DNA of 19,211 bases from JBBECJ01 sp963763325 (GTDB lineage Bacteria; Chloroflexota; Chloroflexia; Thermomicrobiales; CFX8): contig CAVXOL010000004.1 in assembly GCA_963763325.1 (NCBI GenBank), forward strand, positions 1 to 19,211. The letters run 5' to 3'. Shown piece after piece: positions 1 through 8,013 of the stretch (within the stretch, counting starts at the first letter, position 1; each line of letters starts with the position of its first letter). A model generated the notes under the pieces. It made no database searches. It was not told the origin of the DNA and saw nothing but the letters and a program-made list of their open reading frames with translations. The position numbers were made by a program, and so were the translations under genes.

Positions 1-137
1 TCGACACCGTTCAGGTTGGCGATCCCCCAGGCGTCTATCTGAATGTCGCCATCCTTCAGGACTCCGATCACAACGCCCGGAATCTGCCAGAACTCCATCT
101 GCTGCTGGACCAGCCAGTCCAGCGTCGTCTCTTCCAT
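1..137 (-). CDS. Serine hydrolase, beta-lactamase family (N-terminal fragment)
   Basis: The gene starts at an ATG (137-135) and runs off the left edge after 45 codons. The visible product begins METTLD-like (M-E-E-T-T-L-D-W-L-V) and contains IPGVVIGVLKDGDI followed by WGIANLN. This pattern of a helix, then PGxxxGVxKDGxI, then xxGxANL is the usual N-terminal strand pair of the class C beta-lactamase / penicillin-binding-protein-like serine hydrolases (PF00144). The catalytic SxxK and YxN motifs would lie outside the window, so activity cannot be judged. No signal peptide is visible, which suggests a cytoplasmic esterase or peptidase-like member. A GGGAGG stretch lies about 13 nt upstream of the ATG, a long but possible ribosome-site spacing. 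It is transcribed divergently from the M19 relic at its right. Confidence 0.72.
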   Translation of the reverse strand, partial: MEETTLDWLVQQQMEFWQIPGVVIGVLKDGDIQIDAWGIANLNGV

Positions 138-203
138 AAGCGCTATTCACCCTCCCATCGTTCTCCCGTCCATCGCCATGCGCATTGTCGAACAGCAGCG
201 GCC

Positions 204-467
204 ATGTCGCAATCGGTTCACGTATCGTTTCAACTGGCGGGTGTGATCGACAAGGGAGTCCCCTACTGCATGCTGTCGTCGCCTGACACCGATCCCGGCC
301 TGACCGACGACGGCATTCGGCTCATCCGCGACTGCAACCGGCTCGGAATCCTGATCGACGTCTCGCACCTGAATGATCGCGCTCATGACGACGATTCCTT
401 ACGTCAGATCGCTGGTGAAAACTGGCTGAGCGTCCTGGAACGAACCTGGCGGGCAGCCTCACCCTGA
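204..467 (+). pseudogene. Relic of membrane dipeptidase (peptidase M19) with a large internal deletion
   Basis: Residues 32-56 of this 87-aa frame (about 297-371) read GLTDDG, then IRDCNRLGILIDVSH. This is the characteristic M19 renal-dipeptidase stretch GLTxxGxxLVxxMNxLGMxxDxSH. Only a few residues later the frame continues with LRQIAGENWLSVLERTW (about 402-452), which matches the extreme C-terminus of the same family (IxGENxLRVLxxxW). In intact M19 enzymes of roughly 320-400 residues these two blocks are separated by well over 100 residues carrying zinc ligands and the substrate pocket. The N-terminal HxD metal site is not recognisable upstream either. The two ends are therefore fused in frame by a deletion and the product cannot be an active dipeptidase. 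The start at 204 is arbitrary, because the frame is open further upstream. Confidence 0.66.
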
Positions 468-722
468 GGTACCGCTGTCGTCCGATCGACTGAACATTCA
501 GAACCATTTCCGGCTTCTGAAAAGACGATTGTGGTTCTCATCCGAACCGATGAGACAGAACCTGTCCGAATGGACACTCGAAGTTCATCCCCTCGGTCGA
601 TGTGGAAAATGCGGCCAGAACCTATCCTATGAATGTCGGAAGTCGACAACGAGGTCGACAAACTGCAAGGACGCGGACGGCACTGAAAAACGATGATGTT
701 GGACTGACGAGGAGGTCACGGG

Positions 723-833
723 ATGGAACTGCAGACGATGTACGCAGAGTACGAATATCGCCGACGGGTTACCGCCAACGCGAACGCCAAGTCGCCGGAG
801 CGTACCTCGATCTGGCGACGGATTATGGGCTAA
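723..833 (+). CDS. Small ORF, 36 aa, strong ribosome-binding site
   Basis: This reading frame begins at an ATG preceded by GAGGAGG with 7 nt spacing, the best Shine-Dalgarno match in the left 1.5 kb, and ends at TAA 831-833. The product is strongly basic and Tyr/Arg/Asn/Ala rich (starts MELQTMYAEYEYRRR). It has no membrane segment and no family that I recognise. A hairpin terminator follows 60 nt downstream. The 255 nt between the M19 relic and this ORF (468-722) contain no convincing gene or strong promoter. It may be a real short protein, or a leader remnant left by the same decay that produced the upstream relic. Confidence 0.4.
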   Translation: MELQTMYAEYEYRRRVTANANAKSPERTSIWRRIMG

Positions 834-892
834 CGCTCGCTCCGCTCAAGATACAGACACTACTCCTCCACCCACCCCATTCCCCCACCCCG

Positions 893-919
893 AGACCGCC
901 TGGCCCCGCCAGGCGGTCT
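893..919 (+). terminator. Hairpin terminator, 12-bp perfect stem
   Basis: AGACCGCCTGGC (893-904) pairs perfectly with GCCAGGCGGTCT (908-919) around a 3-nt loop CCC. The bases after it on the + strand (TGCTGTTC) are only partly T-rich, so it is a strong stem with a weak tail. It lies after the 36-aa ORF and just beyond the 3' end of the opposing PIN toxin gene (stop at 937-939), so it could act for either side. The + direction is favoured by the T-bearing tail; on the - strand it is followed by G-rich sequence. Confidence 0.6.
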
Positions 920-936
920 TGCTGTTCAGGAACCGC

Positions 937-1381
937 TTAAAGTGAGAATCGATTGATCCAGCGAGCCAGAGGGAATCTTCCGGCAACAGCTGCCTGAAGC
1001 TTTCGATCCGCGTGGAGGAGCGGGCATCTCACCGCGTCTGCGAGGGCGAGATACAGCGCGTCATAGAAGACACAATCGTACCGAATTGCCATTCGGTATC
1101 CGGATGCAACCAACTCTCGTCCGCTGACGCGGGGAATATCCAACGCCAACAAGTAGGCGATCGATCTTTCGCCGTCCTGTGTCGTCAAGCGATCCGAAAG
1201 AACAGCAGACCGAATCGCGTTCGCCACTTCAAGGATGAGGTGCTCGGGAGCTAGTAACCGGATCAAGCCACTGTTATAGGCATCATAGACGGCCAGATGC
1301 CTCAACGTCGTCTTCATCCTTGAGGAACCACTTGATTGCCACGGATGCGTCGATCACGTACGTTGGTGGCGGTAGACTCAC
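937..1381 (-). CDS. vapC: PIN-domain toxin, VapC family (frameshifted)
   Basis: A VapC-type ribonuclease split between two frames. From a GTG at 1381 the first frame reads YVIDASVAIKWFLKDEDDVE and then meets TGA at 1285-1283. The next frame continues GLIRLLAPEHLILEVANAI, VFYDALYLALADAV, LLHADRKL and ends at TAA 939-937. Joined, the product is about 147 residues, normal for the family. It keeps all the acidic metal ligands of the PIN fold: Asp of VIDAS, Glu of LEVANA, Asp of FYDALYLA and Asp of HADRKL. Restoring the frame needs loss of one base (or gain of two) between about 1287 and 1317. The GTG start overlaps the antitoxin stop (GTGA), as expected for a coupled toxin-antitoxin pair. Everything except the frame is intact, so a sequencing error or a very recent inactivation fits better than old decay. 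Confidence 0.8.
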
Positions 1382-1578
1382 CCCTCCGCCTCTGCACGTG
1401 ACTGATGCTTGAGTTCATCCGCTCGAATACCGATCGGGCCGATCTTCTCTCGTAGCCGGTGAATCTTGGCGGCAAGCACCTGCCGCCGCTTCAGTTGCTC
1501 CTCAGTCGGCGGAACATATTCGGGGATGTGAATCCGGGGGAGTGTCAAGATGTCATCATCGTCTGATTCGGGTTGCAT
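1378..1578 (-). CDS. Putative antitoxin of the VapBC-like pair
   Basis: A 66-aa acidic-then-basic protein (starts MQPESDDDDILTLP) placed directly upstream of the PIN toxin and overlapping it by 4 nt (GTGA). AAAGGA lies 7 nt before the ATG. The middle (EEQLKRRQVLAAKIHRLREK) is a predicted amphipathic helix. It is followed by IGPIGIRADEL, which resembles the toxin-wrapping tail seen in small antitoxins paired with PIN toxins of Chloroflexota. I see no ribbon-helix-helix or AbrB DNA-binding motif, so its autoregulatory role is uncertain. The function call rests mainly on gene order, size and the overlap. Confidence 0.65.
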   Translation of the reverse strand: MQPESDDDDILTLPRIHIPEYVPPTEEQLKRRQVLAAKIHRLREKIGPIGIRADELKHQSRAEAEG

Positions 1579-1604
1579 GGCTCATCCTTTCGCCGCTCGA
1601 TAGC

Positions 1605-1610
1605 AGTATA
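1605..1610 (-). promoter_or_regulatory. Possible -10 box for the toxin-antitoxin operon
   Basis: Read on the - strand, TATACT lies 26 nt upstream of the antitoxin ATG in the 73-nt gap to the S9 peptidase gene. No good -35 hexamer is found at 16-18 nt spacing, so the call is tentative. Confidence 0.3.
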
Positions 1611-1651
1611 GCCAACCAGCTGGACGACTACGGATATGGCAAAGGTTTGTC

Positions 1652-3985
1652 TTACGCTTGGTCCATTCCGATCACGTAGCCGGAGGGCGGCTCGGCGCCG
1701 AGCAGGTGCTGGACGAAGTAGTCCCAGCGCTTGCGGAGGAAGAAGTGGTTGTTGGGCGAGTTGCCGCGAGTGTCCTTCGGCGCGTGGACGAGATCAATGA
1801 AGCCGTGGTTGGCGTTCGGGAGGACGAGCATGTCGACGTCCTTGCCGGCCTTGATGAAGGCGTCGATGAGCTGGATCGTCAGGCCCGGGTGAACGTTGTC
1901 GTCCATCTCGCCCCAGGCCAGCAGCAGCTTGCCGCGCAGGTTGGCCACCAGTGGGAGGTTCGATTGCGCTTCCCAGGCGGCCTGGTTGATGTCCGGCATC
2001 CCGAGGTACATCTCGCCCCACTCGGCCATGTAGCCGCGCTGGTCGTGGTTGCCTGCGGAGGAGACAGCCACCTTGAAGAAGTCGGGGTAGTGCAGCAACG
2101 CCTGCACCGACGCGTAGCCGCCGCCCGAGTGGCCGTAGATGCCGACACGGGACAGATCGAGGGACGAGTCGCTGGCAGCCAGTTGGCGCAGGGCGGCGAT
2201 GTGGTCGGGCAGGCCGCCGCCGTCCTCGAAGTTGGCGTAGGCGTAGTCGTGGAACGCCTTCGAGCGAAACGGCATGCCCTGACCTTCGATCATGACGACG
2301 ACGAAGCCCAGCTCCGCAAGCGACTGGGCCGCCCAGAATCCGGCGATGGCCGATGTATCGGGGCCGGGGAAGCCGACCGGCGCCTGCACCCGCTGTGGGC
2401 CGGGATAGATCGAGTCGAGAACAGGATAGCGGCGGGTCGGGTCGTAGTTCGTCGGGCGGATGACGAGCGCGTGGATGTCGGTCACACCGTCGCGCGCCTT
2501 CAACGTGTACCGCTCTGGTGACTGCCAGCCGGACGCCTGCAATCTGGCGATGTCGGCCTCTTCGAGCGCGACGACGACTGCGCCGCTGCGGTCGCGGACG
2601 ACCGATACTGGCGATTGATCTGGCCGGGAATAGGTGTCGATGAAGTAGCGACCGGACTTCGAGGCCGTCACCTGATGGTCTGCGTCCTCTGGGGAGAGGA
2701 CCGTTACCTCTCCACCATCGAGGCTGACGCGACAGAGTTGTCGCTGGTACGGGTTCTGGCCAGCCTCCCGTCCGCCTGCCGTGAAAAACGCAACCCGCGC
2801 GTCTTCATCGACGTGCAGCAGCTCACGGACAACCCATGGGCCGCCGGTCAGTTGCCGGACAACCTCGCCGTTGGCGTTGTACAGGTAGAGGTGGCCCCAG
2901 CCGTCGCGCTGCGAGTGCCAGATCGCCTCGCTGCCGTCCCGGGAGACCCAGGCCATCGGCTTGTCCGTCGTTGGCGAGAGATGCGGGACGGTCAGCGTCT
3001 TTCCACGCTCTTCGACGATCTGCGTCGTCGCGCCAGTCGTCGCGTCGATCGTGTGCAGACTGGCGGCGAGGAAGCCGCGTTCGCGTCGGATGAACCAGGC
3101 CCGGTCACTCCCCGCGCACCAGCCGACGTAGCCGCGCTCCGGTGGCGCGAAGGCCACGCAGTCGATTGGGTCAGCCTGAACGTCGGTCCGCGCACCGGTC
3201 GTGGCGTCGAAGACGACCAGCCCGGCTTGCGCGAGTTCTGGATCGCCCGGCAGCGGCATCCGGTAGCTGTGAGGGATGGCCCGCGCTCCATCGCCACCGG
3301 GATGCCCTTGCAGCAGCCACATTTCGCGCACCGCGCGCTGGTCGAGCCGGTGGGTCAACAGCTTGGTCGAGTCTGGCGACCAGACGGCCGAGGGTGGGAT
3401 CTTCTTGCCGCTCAGCCGGTCGGAGACCGCTGACGTGCGCCCCTCCGGGAGCGAGGCGTAGTCGTTGTACGCGCCGCCGTCGCTGGTCAACTGCCGTTCC
3501 TCGCCGCTCTCGGCATCGCGTACCCAGAGGTTGTGGTTGCGGACGAACGCTTCCCGCTTGCCATCCGGCGATTTCAGTGACCCTCCGCCGCGGTCGACCG
3601 GCTTTTCGATTTCGCGACACGCGCATGTGCCGAGGTCACACTCCCATCGACCATCGTAGGCGTCGAAGCGGACGCTCTCGGCGTCGCGCAGATCGATCTC
3701 CTCGAACGGGAGCTGGCCGTGCGTCGTCGGACGACCGGTTGCGCGCGTCAGCGCAGCAGCCAGCCGGATGTGGTTGAAGGCGGGTTCGCGTGTCCCAGCT
3801 TCCGGATCGACGACGATGAACTCCGTGCCGTCGCTGGTCCGATTGCGATACCAGAAGCGCTCGGAATCACCGATCCATTTCGGATCGACACCCATGCGAA
3901 AGACGAGTTTCTCGACGTTCCACGGCAGGAACGATTCGGCGCGGGCGTAGTCGTCGCGGGTAACGGTTGGGCGGGCGGTCGTCAT
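1652..3985 (-). CDS. S9 family peptidase (prolyl oligopeptidase / DPP-IV-like)
   Basis: A two-domain serine peptidase. The first ~490 residues form a beta-propeller of the DPP-IV N-terminal type, with repeated strands such as VWSPDSTKLLTHRLD and PMAWVSRDGSEAIWHSQ. The C-terminal ~270 residues are the alpha/beta-hydrolase peptidase domain. The catalytic triad is visible, numbered from the GTG at 4003: Ser626 in YGHSGGGYA, Asp702 in EMDDNVHPG, His733 in NANHGF. Such enzymes cleave short peptides, often after proline. No signal peptide or anchor is seen, so a cytoplasmic peptide-recycling role is likely. The frame is open from GTG 4003, but AAGGAG sits just before two adjacent ATGs (3988 and 3985) and gives the best spacing (5 nt) to the second, so I start there. 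It is transcribed divergently from the XPB operon across a short promoter gap and ends 73 nt before the antitoxin start. Exact specificity is not readable from sequence. Confidence 0.92.
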   Translation of the reverse strand: MTTARPTVTRDDYARAESFLPWNVEKLVFRMGVDPKWIGDSERFWYRNRTSDGTEFIVVDPEAGTREPAFNHIRLAAALTRATGRPTTHGQLPFEEIDLRDAESVRFDAYDGRWECDLGTCACREIEKPVDRGGGSLKSPDGKREAFVRNHNLWVRDAESGEERQLTSDGGAYNDYASLPEGRTSAVSDRLSGKKIPPSAVWSPDSTKLLTHRLDQRAVREMWLLQGHPGGDGARAIPHSYRMPLPGDPELAQAGLVVFDATTGARTDVQADPIDCVAFAPPERGYVGWCAGSDRAWFIRRERGFLAASLHTIDATTGATTQIVEERGKTLTVPHLSPTTDKPMAWVSRDGSEAIWHSQRDGWGHLYLYNANGEVVRQLTGGPWVVRELLHVDEDARVAFFTAGGREAGQNPYQRQLCRVSLDGGEVTVLSPEDADHQVTASKSGRYFIDTYSRPDQSPVSVVRDRSGAVVVALEEADIARLQASGWQSPERYTLKARDGVTDIHALVIRPTNYDPTRRYPVLDSIYPGPQRVQAPVGFPGPDTSAIAGFWAAQSLAELGFVVVMIEGQGMPFRSKAFHDYAYANFEDGGGLPDHIAALRQLAASDSSLDLSRVGIYGHSGGGYASVQALLHYPDFFKVAVSSAGNHDQRGYMAEWGEMYLGMPDINQAAWEAQSNLPLVANLRGKLLLAWGEMDDNVHPGLTIQLIDAFIKAGKDVDMLVLPNANHGFIDLVHAPKDTRGNSPNNHFFLRKRWDYFVQHLLGAEPPSGYVIGMDQA

Positions 3986-4005
3986 CATTGCTCCTTGGTT
4001 CACGT

Positions 4006-4034
4006 CTGACGCTGTTGATCCTCAGGCGTATAAT
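4006..4034 (+). promoter_or_regulatory. Sigma70-type promoter of the XPB operon, probably giving a leaderless mRNA
   Basis: CTGACG (4006-4011) as -35, a 17-nt spacer, and a perfect TATAAT (4029-4034) as -10. Only 8 nt separate the -10 from the helicase ATG at 4043, so transcription should begin at or within 1-2 nt of the start codon. No Shine-Dalgarno sequence is present before the ATG, which agrees with leaderless translation, a common mode in several deep-branching high-GC phyla. Confidence 0.68.
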
Positions 4035-4042
4035 CGCACGGT

Positions 4043-5773
4043 ATGAACTACAACCCTGCTAACCCGTTGATCATCCAAAGTGACAACACCATCCTCCTGG
4101 AAGCGGCGAATCCGCTCTACGAGGAAGCACGGGATGCGCTGGCCCGGTTCGCCGAGCTGGAGAAGAGTCCGGAGCATATTCACACCTACCGGATCACACC
4201 GCTCTCGCTCTGGAATGCCGCTTCTTCGGGTTACGACGCGAACTACATCGTCACGGCGCTGGAGAAACTGGCCAAGTACGATCTGCCGGGCAACGTCCGG
4301 ACTGATGTCATCGACTACGTCTCGCGCTACGGGCGAGTCAAGCTGGTTCGTGATGGCGAACATCTGCTGCTCGTCTCCGAGGACCCGGCGCTGCTGGTCG
4401 AGATCGAGCATCACCGGCACATCAAGCCGTACCTGCTGGGGCGGGATGGCGCCGGGCGGATCATCGTCGATGGCGCGCGGCGTGGGCATGTCAAGCAGGC
4501 GCTGGTCCAGTTCGGCTACCCGGCCGAGGATCTGGCCGGCTACGTCGATGGCGCGCCGATGGAGATCGCGCTGCGTGATGCTGCGGCCAGTGACGGCGCG
4601 CCATTTACGCTGCGCGACTATCAGCGCAATGCAGTCGACATCTTTCACGCCGGTGGGTCGGCTCAGGGCGGCAGCGGCGTGATCGTTATGCCCTGCGGGG
4701 CCGGGAAGACTGTCGTCGGGCTGGGTGTGCTGGCCGAACTGCAGTCGCAGACGCTGATCCTCTGTTCGTCGATCGTCGCCGCCCGGCAGTGGATCCACGA
4801 GATACTGGACAAGACCGATCTACCATCCGACGCCGTTGGCGAATACAGCGGCGAGGTCAAGCAGATTCGACCGATCACCGTCACCACCTATCAGGTGCTG
4901 ACCTGGCGGGCGAACCGGACGGCAGATTTCCCGCACTTCAAGATCTTTGCCGAGCGCGACTGGGGGCTGATCGTCTATGACGAGGTTCACCTGCTGCCGG
5001 CGCCGGTCTTCAGGATCACAGCCGAGATTCAGGCCAGGAGGCGGCTGGGGTTAACGGCAACGCTCATCCGGGAGGACCGGCGTGAGACGGATGTCTTCTC
5101 GCTGATCGGGCCGAAGCGTTACGACGTGCCATGGAAGGACCTCGAAGCGCAGGGCTGGATCGCGACGGCCGAGTGCCACGAGGTCCGGATCCGGATGCCG
5201 GACGAGCTGCGCTTCGAATATGCACTGGCCGAGGAGCGCGAGAAGTACCGTATCTCGGCCGAGAATCCGGCCAAGTTGCCGGTGCTGGATGCGCTGGTGC
5301 GCCAGTATGATGGTGAGCAGGTGCTGATCATCGGCCAGTACATCAGCCAGCTAGAAGAGGTCGCCGCCCGTTACGACGCGCCGCTGATCACCGGCAAGAC
5401 GCCGACCCGCGAGCGCGAGAAGCTCTACGACGCGTTCCGGCACGGTGAGCAGAAGTTGCTGGTCGTCTCGAAGGTGGCCAACTTCTCGATCGACCTGCCG
5501 GACGCCAGCGTCGCGGTCCAGATTTCCGGCACCTTCGGATCGCGGCAGGAGGAAGCGCAGCGGTTGGGACGCATCCTGCGGCCAAAGGACGACGAGAATC
5601 TGGCCCACTTCTACACGCTCGTTACCCGTGACACGCGTGACCAGGAGTTTGCTGCCAACCGCCAGAAGTTTCTGACCGAGCAGGGCTACCGCTACGAGAT
5701 CCTCTACGAAGATGAGGTTGTACCAATGCCGCCATCTGCCGTTGGTGAGGTCGCCGGGGCAGCAGACGCGTGA
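4043..5773 (+). CDS. xpb: XPB/Rad25-type DNA helicase (superfamily 2)
   Basis: A 576-aa bacterial XPB homologue, a 3'-5' ATP-dependent DNA translocase linked to repair and DNA opening. Residues ~45-125 form a winged-helix-like domain of the Helicase_C_3/XPB N-terminal type. Then come the Q-motif-like FTLRDYQRNAV (188-198), Walker A MPCGAGKT (216-223), the DEVH box (313-316), GLTAT (336-340), an XPB-type RED motif (343-345), motif V around 475-495, and motif VI QRLGRILR (506-513). The length and motif set are typical of bacterial XPB, which lacks the human C-terminal extensions. The start codon is fixed by the promoter directly upstream. The stop overlaps the next gene by 4 nt (GTGA), so it is translationally coupled to two partner proteins. 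In mycobacteria the XPB gene (ercc3) also sits beside a large protein of this associated type. No nuclease (Bax1-like) lies nearby. Confidence 0.95.
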   Translation: MNYNPANPLIIQSDNTILLEAANPLYEEARDALARFAELEKSPEHIHTYRITPLSLWNAASSGYDANYIVTALEKLAKYDLPGNVRTDVIDYVSRYGRVKLVRDGEHLLLVSEDPALLVEIEHHRHIKPYLLGRDGAGRIIVDGARRGHVKQALVQFGYPAEDLAGYVDGAPMEIALRDAAASDGAPFTLRDYQRNAVDIFHAGGSAQGGSGVIVMPCGAGKTVVGLGVLAELQSQTLILCSSIVAARQWIHEILDKTDLPSDAVGEYSGEVKQIRPITVTTYQVLTWRANRTADFPHFKIFAERDWGLIVYDEVHLLPAPVFRITAEIQARRRLGLTATLIREDRRETDVFSLIGPKRYDVPWKDLEAQGWIATAECHEVRIRMPDELRFEYALAEEREKYRISAENPAKLPVLDALVRQYDGEQVLIIGQYISQLEEVAARYDAPLITGKTPTREREKLYDAFRHGEQKLLVVSKVANFSIDLPDASVAVQISGTFGSRQEEAQRLGRILRPKDDENLAHFYTLVTRDTRDQEFAANRQKFLTEQGYRYEILYEDEVVPMPPSAVGEVAGAADA

Positions 5774-8013
5774 GCCGGAACGTCACCAGCGCCACGTTCC
5801 ACCCGTTCTACGATGAGGACGATGTCCGTCGCCTTTGCGGTCTGACCGTGTTTGCCCTGGCCGACATGATGCAACGCGCTGGCCATGTGTCCAGTGCGGA
5901 GCGAACGTCGGACACGTTATCTGGCGATGTGCGCGGCACATGGCGCCGCGTCGATCGCGTCACGATCCAGACAAAAGGCAACCGACTCCAGCCCGAATGC
6001 GCCCGTCACGGGGCTGGTTTCTGCCAGCACACCGGCGCGCTGCTGCTCCACTGGCTGCGCGAGCCTGGCATGGTAGAGATTGTCCACCTGGGTGACAGCG
6101 TGCCTCGCGGCATCGATAGCGGCACTCTGGACGATTACTGGGACAGTGATCCGACCGTTCTGGCAGCGTCGGACATTGTCGATCAGTCCCCTGAGACGGA
6201 AATCGCCCGCCTCCTGGAAGGTGAGACGATCGCCGTCGTTCGCGAGATTGCGCGACGACGTGGCGTGAAGGTCAGCGGCAGCCGTAAAGCCGATGTCGTG
6301 CGCGAGGCGGCGACCGGTCTGGCTGACCCAGCCAACATTGACGCCGCGTTTGCCGGCCTCTCCTCAGGCGAGAAACTCTTGCTGGATGCATTGCAGCTCT
6401 CATCGCCAGCCGGTGAGACAACCGAACCGCGCGCGTTCGACGCCTACCGGATGCTTGGCGGGCAGGGACAACCTCCACTGGACAGGCTGCGTGATCTTGG
6501 CCTGGCGATCAGTCCGGAGTCGGCGCACTACCATGCGCGATCGATTCGGATACCGCTGGCCGTCGTCGCGCAGCTGCCGCCGCGGGACGGGCTGGCGGGG
6601 CCGGTGGAGCGTCGGAAGTCGCCGGCTGTGTCCGAGCGCCAGACCGGACTGGCGCTCGTCTCGCTGCTGACGATCGTCGCCCAGGACGCGATTGCGGGCG
6701 GGATGTCGTCGAACAACGAGGGCGCTACCCCGCAATTCAGCTTCATCCCAGCCGGCTTCGTCGTCCATCCGTCCGATAGGGATCGCTTGACGGAGTTGCT
6801 GAGAACCTACAACCCGAACGAGCGGATCAGGCTGGTTGCATCGTCGCCGATGGCGACCGCGGACGTTGCGCGGCTCGCGCTGCAATCCGGGCAGCCGGAT
6901 GAGGTGGTTGAGTTCACCGCGAGGTTGATGGTCTCACTCGGGATTGCGACTGAGCAGCCCAGACTGACGATCGAGCCCGACATGCTGCGGCAGTTACTGG
7001 AGCTGGACGCGTTCAACCAGCTCACTCTGCTACTGCAAGGCTGGCTGGGTGCCTCAGGTTTGGCAGAATCGAGCCTGATCTTTGGCGACGGCGGGCCGAT
7101 TCGATTTGCGTGGAACCCACGCCACGCGGCGCCACATGTTTCGAGGGCGATCTCCGAAGGTGTCTGTCTCGTTTCTCGCCTGGTTGGTCGGATGGCGGCT
7201 GATACATGGTATGACGCCGCGACCCTTGTCGAGACGGTCGAGAAACTGGTGCCATCCGGCGCCCCGTCACTGGCGACGTTCCGGCAGTCATCGCAGCACC
7301 TTGACATGACCTGGCATGGTCAGCCTCGTCCCGGTCAGCGGCTCACGTTGCGTACACCCGAGGGGTGGTCGCTCTTTATCCGGGCGGTCGTCGACGCTGT
7401 CCTGGGCGGGCCGCTGAGTTGGCTCGGTCTGGTCGACGTGCAGCAGGAACGCCACCGCGTCACGAGCTTTCACGTTCGTCCGGTGGCCGCGATCCTCTCC
7501 GGCAAGCAGTTTGACCCGGAAGATCTGATGGTGCAGGGTACGGTCAGCGTCGATGATGACCTCATGATCGTCGTTCCGGCCGGTTCGTCCAGCATGGCCG
7601 CGATCGCGCCGATTCTGCAAGCCTCTAATCTGACAAGCGTTGCGGGCGATGGCCTGCACTACCAGTTGACCCCGAACGGGCTACAGGCACTCTTCGAGCA
7701 TGGTCTGGATGCCGATGACATTGCCCGGATGCTCGCCGAGCAGACTGGGGAGCCGATCCCGGCCACAGCTCGCGCGACCATTGACCGTTGGTGGTCCAGC
7801 TACGGTCACGTACGCCTGTACGATGAGTTGACGCTGATCGAGCTTGGAGACGATCTGTTGCTGCGTGAGCTTCAGGTGGCCACCTCGCTGGCGTCGGTCG
7901 TGCTGCACCAGTTCACGCCACGGCTGATTGCCATCGAGGATAGAGCGGTCGATCAGCTTGTCACGGAGTTGAGCGCGCGCGGGTATGCGCCACGAATTGT
8001 TGAGGGCGGCTGA
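5770..8013 (+). CDS. Helicase-associated protein with SWIM-like zinc finger and Helicase_C_3 domain
   Basis: A 747-aa protein without helicase motifs, starting at GTG inside the helicase stop (GTGA overlap). Residues ~1-100 resemble a SWIM-type zinc finger region: Cys77-x2-His80-x4-Cys85-x-His87 followed by TGALLLHWL, the usual CxHxxALL-like tail, although the first pair is CxxH rather than the canonical CxC. Residues ~143-182 look like a SAP-type helix pair (EIARLLEGETIAVVREIARR, then VSGSRKADVV). The C-terminal part (~590-745) matches the Helicase_C_3/XPB-DRD-like fold: HYQLTPNGLQALFEHGLDAD, IPATARATIDRWW, then a short beta unit. Together these suggest a DNA- or protein-binding partner of the XPB helicase. 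It corresponds in size and position to the large protein next to mycobacterial XPB. Its stop overlaps the next ATG by one base (TGATG). Confidence 0.82.
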   Translation: MSRNVTSATFHPFYDEDDVRRLCGLTVFALADMMQRAGHVSSAERTSDTLSGDVRGTWRRVDRVTIQTKGNRLQPECARHGAGFCQHTGALLLHWLREPGMVEIVHLGDSVPRGIDSGTLDDYWDSDPTVLAASDIVDQSPETEIARLLEGETIAVVREIARRRGVKVSGSRKADVVREAATGLADPANIDAAFAGLSSGEKLLLDALQLSSPAGETTEPRAFDAYRMLGGQGQPPLDRLRDLGLAISPESAHYHARSIRIPLAVVAQLPPRDGLAGPVERRKSPAVSERQTGLALVSLLTIVAQDAIAGGMSSNNEGATPQFSFIPAGFVVHPSDRDRLTELLRTYNPNERIRLVASSPMATADVARLALQSGQPDEVVEFTARLMVSLGIATEQPRLTIEPDMLRQLLELDAFNQLTLLLQGWLGASGLAESSLIFGDGGPIRFAWNPRHAAPHVSRAISEGVCLVSRLVGRMAADTWYDAATLVETVEKLVPSGAPSLATFRQSSQHLDMTWHGQPRPGQRLTLRTPEGWSLFIRAVVDAVLGGPLSWLGLVDVQQERHRVTSFHVRPVAAILSGKQFDPEDLMVQGTVSVDDDLMIVVPAGSSSMAAIAPILQASNLTSVAGDGLHYQLTPNGLQALFEHGLDADDIARMLAEQTGEPIPATARATIDRWWSSYGHVRLYDELTLIELGDDLLLRELQVATSLASVVLHQFTPRLIAIEDRAVDQLVTELSARGYAPRIVEGG

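Noticed and set aside
602..940. 112-codon + frame across the small ORF and terminator
   Set aside because: It reads through the hairpin, has no ribosome site, and is Arg/Pro-rich noise. The 723-833 frame has the strong Shine-Dalgarno.
1658..2521. Long open frame of 287 codons on the + strand
   Set aside because: It is antisense to the S9 peptidase catalytic domain and Val/Arg/Asp rich in the way typical of GC-rich shadow frames. No motif, no ribosome site.
2615..3777. Several + strand frames of 85-272 codons inside the S9 gene
   Set aside because: All overlap the propeller domain of the intact peptidase and are Arg/Pro/Ser rich shadows.
4024..4040. Reverse-strand ATTATA as a possible -10 for the S9 peptidase
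   Set aside because: It is simply the complement of the helicase TATAAT box. No matching -35 was found at proper spacing, so I do not call a second promoter.
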